DNA of 8,308 bases, from positions 1-8,308 of the forward strand of contig JASHTQ010000239.1 of assembly GCA_030040475.1 (NCBI GenBank). Reading direction: 5' to 3'. This document shows positions 1 to 6,284 of the stretch, piece after piece. Origin of the DNA: Streptosporangiaceae bacterium. Lineage in GTDB: Bacteria > Actinomycetota > Actinomycetes > Streptosporangiales > Streptosporangiaceae. The stretch's first letter is position 1; each line of letters opens with the position of its first letter. The position numbers and the translations under genes are program-made. The notes beneath the pieces are model-generated. The model made no database searches. It was not told where the DNA came from and was given only the letters and a program-made list of their open reading frames with translations.

Positions 1-46
1 CCCCCCGGGCCAGCACAGCCCCCCGGGGCCAGCACAGCAGCACAGC
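1..46. repeat. 19-bp tandem repeat, truncated by window edge
   Basis: Two adjacent 19-bp units, 1-19 and 20-38, differ at only one base (a C/G change in the run CCCCC[C/G]GGG) and end in CCAGCACAGC. The last 8 bases, AGCACAGC, are repeated again at 39-46 and run into the stop codon of the DUF349 gene. The array may continue to the left of the window. It sits directly downstream of the minus-strand operon, so it could influence transcript ending, but there is no hairpin with a T-run that would make it a recognisable terminator. Confidence 0.8.
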
Positions 47-1284
47 TAACCGGAGAACTCGGCTAGCGTGTGCTCGGCTTCGGCTAGCCAGGCGCGGCGG
101 GCGGCCAGGGCCTCCTCGGCGGTGTGCGCGGCCCTCGCGTCGCCCCGGTCGCGGGCCTTGGCGAGCTGCTGCTCAAGCTGCGCGATCGTCGAGCGCAGCT
201 GCGCCACCGTGTCCTCGGCGCGGGCCAGCGCCTCCGGGTTCGACCGGCGCCACTGGGTCTCTTCCGCCTTGCGCACCGCTTCCTCGACCCGGCGCAGTCC
301 CGACTCCAGGTGCTCACGGGCGTCCCTGGGGACGGCCCCGATCTGCTCCCAGCGCTCCTGGATGCCGCGCAGCGCGGACCGTGCGGCCCGGATGTCGGTC
401 ACCGGCAGCAGCGCCTGGGCCTGATCGAGCAGCTGCTGCTTGGCCTCGGCGTGCTCGCGCAGCGCGGCGTCCTTGGCCGAGAACACCTCCGCGCGGGCGG
501 CGAAGAACTTGTCCTGCGCCGCGCGGAACCGCTTCCACAACTCGGACTCGGCGTCCCTGTCGGCCCGCCCGGCCGCCTTCCACTGCCGCATCAGCTCACG
601 GAACGCGCTCGTGGTGGGACCCCACTCGGTGGACCCGGACAGCGCCTCCGCGTCCGAGCACAGCTTCTCCTTGCGGACCCGCACGTCCTCCCGCTCGGCC
701 TCCAGGGTGGCGAAATAGGCCTTGCGCCGCTTGGTGAACGCGTTCCGCGCGGCCGACAGCCGCTTCCACAAGGCAGCCTCGACGGATCGCTCGGCGTGCG
801 GGGCCGCCTTCCACTCATCGAGCAGCTCGCGCATCCGCTCGCCGCTGCTCTTCCAGTGCGTGGCCTCGGCGGCGATCTGCTCTGCCTCCGCGACGATCTG
901 CTCCTTGATCTCCTTGGCCGCCGTGCGCGCCTGCTCGCGAGCCGCCTTGGCCTCTTCGCGCCGGTGCCCGACATCCTCGGTCAGCCGCTCGAGCCGGGCC
1001 TTGAGCCCGTCCAGGTCGCCGAGCGCGTTCGCCTCGGTGATGTTGCGGACAAGCCGCTGGACGGTGGCCGATGCCTGGGCGGGCGCCATGTCGGTGGCGG
1101 CGATCCGCTGCTCGAGCAGGACCACCTCGGTCTCGAGCGCCTCGTACTTACGCTGGTAGAAGGCGATGGCCTCTTCCGGGCTGCCCGCCTGCCAGGACCC
1201 GATCACCCGCTCGCCGTCGGCGGTACGGACATAGACCGTCCCGTCGGCGTCTACCCGGCCCCACGGATGGTAGGCGGTGGTCAC
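46..1284 (-). CDS. DUF349 domain-containing protein (three repeats)
   Basis: The product has 412 residues and is almost entirely charged, alanine-rich helix. An N-terminal conserved block (about residues 6-45, with PWGRVD, GTVYVRTADG and GSWQAG) is typical of actinobacterial members. A helical region follows (about 45-140), then three DUF349 repeats at about 141-200, 217-276 and 294-345, the first two each with a WK pair followed by LWKR, and finally a coiled-coil tail (about 345-407). No signal peptide or membrane segment is seen, so it should be cytoplasmic. The family's biochemical role is not settled and I assign none. The start is GTG, supported by an AGGAGGT ribosome site at 1289-1295 with 4-nt spacing. 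It begins 28 bp after the cyclophilin stop, so the two genes are probably co-transcribed with this one second. In many actinobacteria this gene sits beside relA. A shadow ORF of 400 codons lies on the opposite strand and is not taken as real. Confidence 0.93.
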   Translation of the reverse strand: MTTAYHPWGRVDADGTVYVRTADGERVIGSWQAGSPEEAIAFYQRKYEALETEVVLLEQRIAATDMAPAQASATVQRLVRNITEANALGDLDGLKARLERLTEDVGHRREEAKAAREQARTAAKEIKEQIVAEAEQIAAEATHWKSSGERMRELLDEWKAAPHAERSVEAALWKRLSAARNAFTKRRKAYFATLEAEREDVRVRKEKLCSDAEALSGSTEWGPTTSAFRELMRQWKAAGRADRDAESELWKRFRAAQDKFFAARAEVFSAKDAALREHAEAKQQLLDQAQALLPVTDIRAARSALRGIQERWEQIGAVPRDAREHLESGLRRVEEAVRKAEETQWRRSNPEALARAEDTVAQLRSTIAQLEQQLAKARDRGDARAAHTAEEALAARRAWLAEAEHTLAEFSG

Positions 1285-1312
1285 GGGAACCTCCTGCGTT
1301 GTCGTGCTCGTG

Positions 1313-2212
1313 TCAGGTTTTCTTGATCGTCACGCTGTCGATGATGACCTTCTCCTTCGGGGCGCCGCCGCCTGCCTCGGCGTATTGACACGAGTATCCG
1401 TCCTTCGCCACATTCTGGACGATACCGAGTCCCGATGAAACCGTAGCAAACGGTGTATACGAGGCCGTAAGTCCCGAAGTGCTGTCCTTGTACACGATGA
1501 AGAACTGGCTGCCGTTGGTATCCGCGCTGCCGTCGTTGGCCATCGCGACCGTGCCCGCCGGGTATTTGGCGCCGGTCAGGTTCTCGCTGGCGTACTCATA
1601 GCCGGGCCCTCCGGTGCCTACATCGCTGCTGGAACTGCAGGTCAGCTTAGTCGTGGCGGTCGCGAAGGCATCACCGCACTGCAGCACGTAGATGCCGCTG
1701 CTCACCAGACGGTGGCACTGGGTGTTGTTGAAGTAGCCGGCCTCGGCCAGGTGGACAAAGGAGTTGACCGTGCAGGTGGCCTTGTTGTTGAGCAGGTTGA
1801 AGGTGATCTTGCCGAGGTTGGTGTTGAGCGTCGCTGTGTAAGTTGCCGTATAGTCCGGCGTGGCCGGCGGGAGGCTCTCCTTCTTCGCCACCGGGGTCGC
1901 CGACGTGTAGGTACAGTGATGCGCGGGCTCGGCGACTGCCGTCGCCGATGCCGTCGCCGATGCCACTGCCTTGGACGAGGACGAGGCTGAGGCCGAGGCG
2001 GTCGGGGTTTTCTTCGGCGATGCCGAAGGATGCTTGGCGCCGCCCGGGAGGAATGCGAGCAGCAGGCCTGCGATGAGACCCGCGGCCGCGACCACGCTGA
2101 CCCCGGTGAGCCAGCGCTTGCGGAGCACGCGCTGGCGCTCGATTCGCATCTCCTGCTGGCGGCGGAACTTTTCCCTGGCTTGCCTGCGCTGGCGATCGTT
2201 CTTACCCGGCAC
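1313..2212 (-). CDS. Membrane-anchored cyclophilin-type peptidyl-prolyl isomerase
   Basis: This 299-residue protein should catalyse cis-trans isomerisation of peptidyl-proline bonds outside the membrane. A very basic cytoplasmic stretch (1-34) precedes one hydrophobic membrane segment (about 35-55). A low-complexity Ser/Ala/Thr linker (about 60-95) follows, then the cyclophilin domain (about 120-297). Visible active-site elements are CHRL with R168 (equivalent to R55 of human CypA), LQCGD with Q178, the block AMANDG at 223-228, and NGSQFF at 233-238 with Q236 and F238. No lipobox cysteine is present at the membrane segment, so it is an anchored protein rather than a lipoprotein. The exported part has six cysteines (100, 147, 166, 179, 192, 275), which may pair. 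Residues about 182-199 form a loop longer than I expect for the family. The start is GTG with a strong AAGGAGG site at 2222-2228, 9 nt upstream. It is the first gene of a likely two-gene operon with the DUF349 gene. Confidence 0.93.
   Translation of the reverse strand: MPGKNDRQRRQAREKFRRQQEMRIERQRVLRKRWLTGVSVVAAAGLIAGLLLAFLPGGAKHPSASPKKTPTASASASSSSKAVASATASATAVAEPAHHCTYTSATPVAKKESLPPATPDYTATYTATLNTNLGKITFNLLNNKATCTVNSFVHLAEAGYFNNTQCHRLVSSGIYVLQCGDAFATATTKLTCSSSSDVGTGGPGYEYASENLTGAKYPAGTVAMANDGSADTNGSQFFIVYKDSTSGLTASYTPFATVSSGLGIVQNVAKDGYSCQYAEAGGGAPKEKVIIDSVTIKKT
1938..1961. repeat. 12-bp tandem duplication in the cyclophilin linker
   Basis: The unit GCCGTCGCCGAT occurs twice head to tail (1938-1949 and 1950-1961), followed by a partial third copy. 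On the coding minus strand it makes part of the Ser/Ala/Thr linker between the membrane anchor and the isomerase domain (repeats of the type ASAT). This is low-complexity linker growth by slippage and probably only tunes linker length. Confidence 0.75.
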
Positions 2213-2471
2213 GGGTCGTGTCCTCCTTGGCCTGTCGAACTTCGCTACCGCTGGTATTCATGGGGGGCAGGCCAACGAACCCGATGTATACCTCTGATCT
2301 CGAAACATAGGCGGTGAAGGCCCGGAGAGCGAACCCCGGAACCCCCGCAAAATTCGCGATCGTTCGCGAATCGTACCTTCCTGATGCCGGGATCGGTACC
2401 TTCGTTATCGGTTCGCGGCCATGCGGGTCCCCTCGGTAGCCTGAGACACCGTACCGTGAGAAAGGTCGGTC
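2213..2471. other. Divergent intergenic region, cyclophilin / metallo-hydrolase
   Basis: This 259-bp spacer must hold the promoters for both flanking operons. I see no gene in it. On the minus strand a weak -10-like TATACA lies at 2285-2290, about 70 nt before the cyclophilin start, without a convincing -35. On the plus strand TAGCCT at 2437-2442 fits the loose TANNNT -10 pattern of actinobacteria and is 30 nt before the metallo-hydrolase start, also without a clear -35. The octamer GTACCTTC occurs twice (2373-2380 and 2396-2403), 23 bp apart. The dyad at 2352-2371 is listed separately. The promoter assignments are guesses. Confidence 0.4.
2352..2371. promoter_or_regulatory. 8-bp perfect dyad, possible operator
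   Basis: ATTCGCGA and its exact reverse complement TCGCGAAT flank a 4-base centre (TCGT). The arms are AT-containing and stand out in the spacer. The position, about 100 bp upstream of the metallo-hydrolase start and 140 bp upstream of the cyclophilin start, suits a dimeric regulator acting on either gene. I do not recognise the site of any named regulator. Confidence 0.35.
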
Positions 2472-3239
2472 GTGCTCGTCACAGGCTTCCCTGCGGGGTC
2501 ATTCGCAGCCAACTGTTATATTGTCGCGCCCGCGCCCGGCGAGCAGTGCGTGATCATCGATCCGGGCCAGGACTCCGAGCCCGGGATCGAGGAGATCCTG
2601 GCCGCCCACCGGCTCTCGCCGGCCGCCGTCCTGCTCACCCACGGCCACCTCGACCATGTGTGGTCGGTCGCCCCGGTATGCGGGGCGAAGGGCATCCCCG
2701 CCTACATCCATCCAGCGGATCGCGCGCTGCTCGCCAACCCGGCAAAGGGTTTCCCGCTCGGGCTGGGACAGCAACTGTTTGGCGGCCTGGAGTTCACCGA
2801 ACCCGACGATGTCAGGGAACTGACCGACGGCATGACCCTGAACCTCGCCGGAGTGGAGTTCGTGGTGAGCCACGCACCGGGACATACCGAAGGTTCGGTG
2901 ACATTCCGGCTGCCATTCGGGGACCTTCCATCTGCCGCTGAGGGAAATGCCATTACGGCACAAGGTAAAAGCAAAATGGGTCGGCCATCCGGGGATCTGG
3001 ACGCCGACGTGTTGTTCTCCGGCGACCTCCTGTTCGCCGGATCTATCGGGCGGACCGACCTGCCCGGCGGGGACTACCAGACGATCCTGGACAGCCTGGC
3101 GCGAGTCTGCCTGACCCTGCCCGACGAGACCCTGGTGCTGTCCGGGCACGGGCCGCAGACCACCATCGGCGCCGAACGCCGCGCCAATCCCTTCCTGGCC
3201 GGCCTGCGCCCCGCCGCCGGGCCCGCCAGGGGGATGTGA
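2472..3239 (+). CDS. MBL-fold metallo-hydrolase (glyoxalase II-like)
   Basis: This 255-residue protein belongs to the metallo-beta-lactamase superfamily, in the GloB-like group of thioester hydrolases; the exact substrate cannot be read from sequence. Metal-binding residues are all visible: THGHLDH with H57, H59, D61 and H62, then H138 in APGHTEGS, D185 in FSGDLLFAGS, and H226 in LSGHGPQT. The conserved GRTDLPGGD stretch (193-201) is also intact, so the enzyme should be competent. It starts at GTG with AGAAAGG at 2459-2465, 6 nt upstream. Residues about 149-172 are an in-frame insertion (see the repeat at 2912-2998), placed between the H138 and D185 motifs; without it the protein would be about 231 residues. 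It is the usual left neighbour of hisS in related genomes, but here the next gene is aspS. Confidence 0.92.
   Translation: MLVTGFPAGSFAANCYIVAPAPGEQCVIIDPGQDSEPGIEEILAAHRLSPAAVLLTHGHLDHVWSVAPVCGAKGIPAYIHPADRALLANPAKGFPLGLGQQLFGGLEFTEPDDVRELTDGMTLNLAGVEFVVSHAPGHTEGSVTFRLPFGDLPSAAEGNAITAQGKSKMGRPSGDLDADVLFSGDLLFAGSIGRTDLPGGDYQTILDSLARVCLTLPDETLVLSGHGPQTTIGAERRANPFLAGLRPAAGPARGM
2912..2998 (+). repeat. 72-bp in-frame insertion bounded by imperfect 15-bp direct repeats
   Basis: GCCATTCGGGGACCT (2912-2926) and GCCATCCGGGGATCT (2984-2998) match at 13 of 15 bases and are exactly 72 bp (24 codons) apart. They encode PFGDL and PSGDL in the same frame. A shorter related block, GCCATTACGG, lies midway at 2949-2958. 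Of the 19 codons between the repeats, by hand count 12 end in A or T, in contrast to the GC-ending codons of the rest of the gene. Removing one repeat plus the insert restores a normal-looking RLPSGDLDADVLFSGD join. A possible stem pairs ACCTT (2923-2927) with AAGGT (2962-2966). That it came from a small dispersed element is inference. Confidence 0.7.
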
Positions 3240-3242
3240 CAC

Positions 3243-3278
3243 GTGGCGCTGGACAGACACCACGGATCGTTCGGATAA
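3243..3278 (+). other. Possible 11-codon leader ORF ahead of aspS
   Basis: A GTG at 3243 follows AGGGGG (3228-3233) with 9-nt spacing and opens a frame of 11 codons (VALDRHHGSFG, first residue read as Met) ending in TAA at 3276-3278. It lies 3 bp after the metallo-hydrolase stop, where hisS is often found. It contains two adjacent His codons and one Asp codon. There is no family match and nothing shows that it is translated; its end overlaps the proposed aspS promoter. It may be chance, or the residue of a lost gene. Confidence 0.15.
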
Positions 3279-3279
3279 A
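3250..3279 (+). promoter_or_regulatory. Candidate aspS promoter
   Basis: TGGACA at 3250-3255 (five of six bases of the sigma-70-type -35) is followed after 18 bp by GATAAA at 3274-3279 (four of six of the -10). The downstream bases to about 3297 form the most AT-rich stretch of this gap. This would give aspS its own transcript with a leader of roughly 75 nt. No transcript data are available. Confidence 0.35.
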
Positions 3280-3345
3280 AAGTCTTTAAAGAATTCCAGC
3301 AGCGGCGGCACAGCGGCAGCAGGGCCGACGGGATGGCCGCCAGGC

Positions 3346-3353
3346 GAAAGGGG
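3346..3353 (+). promoter_or_regulatory. Ribosome binding site deciding the aspS start
   Basis: GAAAGGGG lies 9 nt before the ATG at 3363. The alternative in-frame ATG at 3333 has only a weak purine stretch before it and would add ten residues ([10 protein letters not shown]) before the family-typical N-terminus MIRTH, so 3363 is preferred. Confidence 0.7.
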
Positions 3354-3362
3354 CAGAGCTCG

Positions 3363-5099
<1,737 letters not shown>

Positions 5100-5108
<9 letters not shown>

Positions 5109-5160
5109 TCATGGCCAGTTTTTTGTAAATATGACTGAATTCTGGCCATGATCATGAAAC
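5100..5160. repeat. Perfect 19-bp inverted repeat overlapping both convergent stop codons
   Basis: The left arm GTTTCATGATCATGGCCAG (5100-5118) and the right arm CTGGCCATGATCATGAAAC (5142-5160) are exact reverse complements around a 23-base loop that is very AT-rich (19 of 23 by hand count). Each arm also contains the self-palindromes CATGATCATG and TGGCCA. Read outward from either side, the arm encodes Val-Ser-stop (GTT TCA TGA), and it does so for both aspS on the plus strand and the AbiEi-like gene on the minus strand. No target-site duplication is seen at the edges. The form suggests a short dispersed palindromic element, but copy number cannot be judged from one window. Confidence 0.95.
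5100..5160. terminator. Likely bidirectional terminator between convergent genes
   Basis: The 19-bp stem would form in RNA from either strand immediately at the end of each coding region, the position expected of a shared terminator. It lacks a T-run after the outer arm in either direction; the T6 run lies inside the loop (5119-5124). It would therefore have to act as a U-less hairpin, or by RNA stabilisation. The function is inferred from structure and place only. Confidence 0.45.
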
Positions 5161-6126
5161 TGCGCACCCGCACCCGCGCCCGCAGGGGCGGGGAGAAGCT
5201 GGCCAGCCGCGGGTGTGCAGCAAGGTGGCCACGGCCCGCGCGGTCTCGCATCGGCGATCGCCCACGTCGAGAAGGCCGAACCTGAGCGTGACGATGCCGT
5301 TGACCGCATTGGCGTTGTCCCGCCGCTTGTCGCGCCACTGCTCATCGGCCGGATGGGCAGCGGTCCCGTCGAGTTCGACGCACACCCGGTACTTCTCGTA
5401 GAGGTTATCGAGATATCTGTTACCCGTGCCCCGCCTGACCCTGGCCTGGCGGCGAGCGACGGGCAGCCCGTGAGCGCGTTCCACCCGGTGGACGTAGCGG
5501 TACTCGAGTACCGACAAGGCGCCACCTTCGGCATCGCCGAGCGCGACCGCGATCTCCCGGCGCCAGCGCATCTTCTTGCGAGCGTCCATCGCTAGGCGGA
5601 TCCGGTCGGCAGTGGTGCGGCGGCGGCCGATCGCCCGGCATATCCACATGTAAGCGTCATCGAAGGTAGCCGCGACCTGAATGAGGTCCAGCACCGTGTC
5701 CTCCACCCGAGTGCACGGCGGGAGCATAGCCGGGTGTCTGGTCCGCAGTATCGCGTCTGATCTGTGAACGACGACACCGGGGATTTTCGCTTGTGCCGGA
5801 TGACGTGACGCCGGGACGGTGATGCTGATGAGTGAGCTTGGTTCATCGAGCAGGCCATGGCGCTCGGCCGCGGTCTGGTGGCTCAGGGCGGCATCCGGTC
5901 CGGCGCGCAGCAGGGCGGCCCAGAGCATCGTCTCCCGGGAGGGCTGTCCAGAGAAGGTCGCGTATACACCCCGCTGGAGCCGCTGCCATCGGCCGTTGCG
6001 CAGCCGACCGTCCATCGCGTCCACATCAATTCCGCAGTTCGTGCTCTGACGGCGCGCGATGGTGTTGCCCTGGGCTGCCAGCAAGCCGCGGGAAGGCGGA
6101 GGCGCTTCGGCTGACATGAAGTCCAT
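5152..6126 (-). CDS. Lone AbiEi-like antitoxin-domain / DUF559 protein
   Basis: This 324-residue protein has the architecture of a common actinobacterial family. An N-terminal winged-helix-like AbiEi domain (about 12-60, with LRNGRWQRLQRGVYA) is followed by a middle region (SHQTAAERHGL at 82-92, then ITVPASRHP), and a C-terminal DUF559/Vsr-like nuclease-fold region (about 203-305). Candidate catalytic residues are E208, D240 in RYLD, and E251 and D253 in VELDG, followed by HP at 258-259 and RRDN at 268-271. No AbiEii nucleotidyltransferase toxin gene is adjacent, so a working type IV toxin-antitoxin pair is not supported and the role is unknown. The start is uncertain: ATG at 6126 and ATG at 6117 both lack a good ribosome site. 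The C-terminal VS and stop come from the inverted repeat at 5100-5160. It converges on aspS and diverges from rarA, so it is its own transcription unit and may be a later arrival in this locus. Confidence 0.85.
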   Translation of the reverse strand: MDFMSAEAPPPSRGLLAAQGNTIARRQSTNCGIDVDAMDGRLRNGRWQRLQRGVYATFSGQPSRETMLWAALLRAGPDAALSHQTAAERHGLLDEPSSLISITVPASRHPAQAKIPGVVVHRSDAILRTRHPAMLPPCTRVEDTVLDLIQVAATFDDAYMWICRAIGRRRTTADRIRLAMDARKKMRWRREIAVALGDAEGGALSVLEYRYVHRVERAHGLPVARRQARVRRGTGNRYLDNLYEKYRVCVELDGTAAHPADEQWRDKRRDNANAVNGIVTLRFGLLDVGDRRCETARAVATLLHTRGWPASPRPCGRGCGCAVS

Positions 6127-6169
6127 GCTGCCCGGCCGGACAGGCGCGTCGGCGGGAGAGGACGCAGCC

Positions 6170-6178
6170 TGTGGATAA
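6170..6178 (-). promoter_or_regulatory. DnaA box 1 (perfect TTATCCACA)
   Basis: TGTGGATAA on the plus strand is the exact reverse complement of the classic TTATCCACA DnaA box. It lies inside the divergent spacer, 44 bp before the AbiEi-like gene and upstream of rarA. The identity with box 2 extends to CCTGTGGATAA (11 bp). Binding by DnaA is inferred from sequence only. Confidence 0.5.
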
Positions 6179-6200
6179 CCTGCGCCGGCGGGCGTGAACC

Positions 6201-6209
6201 TGTGGATAA
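6201..6209 (-). promoter_or_regulatory. DnaA box 2 (perfect TTATCCACA)
   Basis: This is a second exact copy in the same orientation, with start-to-start spacing of 31 bp from box 1, close to three helical turns, which would place both on the same DNA face. A degenerate third match, GTGGTATAA at 6232-6240, follows a further 30-31 bp on and overlaps the rarA -10 element. Confidence 0.5.
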
Positions 6210-6232
6210 GTCACCCGCCGTTGGCTCTACCG

Positions 6233-6241
6233 TGGTATAAC
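6233..6241 (+). promoter_or_regulatory. rarA promoter, extended -10
   Basis: TGGTATAAC has the TGN-TATAAT extended -10 form, with five of six matches in the hexamer (6236-6241). No good -35 hexamer is present at the right distance (around 6213-6218), as is often true of extended -10 promoters. It would start transcription about 35-40 nt before the rarA ATG. The DnaA boxes lie just upstream, in position to act on this promoter. Confidence 0.5.
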
Positions 6242-6284
6242 GCGGCAGCCGAATACGCCGCACGGGTCGAGATAAGGTCGGAAG

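Noticed and set aside
124..1326. 400-codon open frame on the plus strand opposite the DUF349 gene
   Set aside because: It has no recognisable domain, is rich in Arg/Leu/Gly/Pro as expected of GC-rich antisense frames, and the opposite strand encodes a clear family protein with a ribosome site.
3333..3362. Upstream ATG start for aspS at 3333
   Set aside because: It adds ten residues before the conserved MIRTH start and lacks a good ribosome site, whereas ATG 3363 has GAAAGGGG at 9 nt.
5152..6126. Complete AbiE type IV toxin-antitoxin system
   Set aside because: No AbiEii nucleotidyltransferase frame is present on either side; the neighbours are aspS and rarA.
6127..6284. DnaA boxes as part of a replication origin
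   Set aside because: There are only two boxes, no AT-rich unwinding region and no dnaA or dnaN nearby. The regulatory or titration reading fits better.
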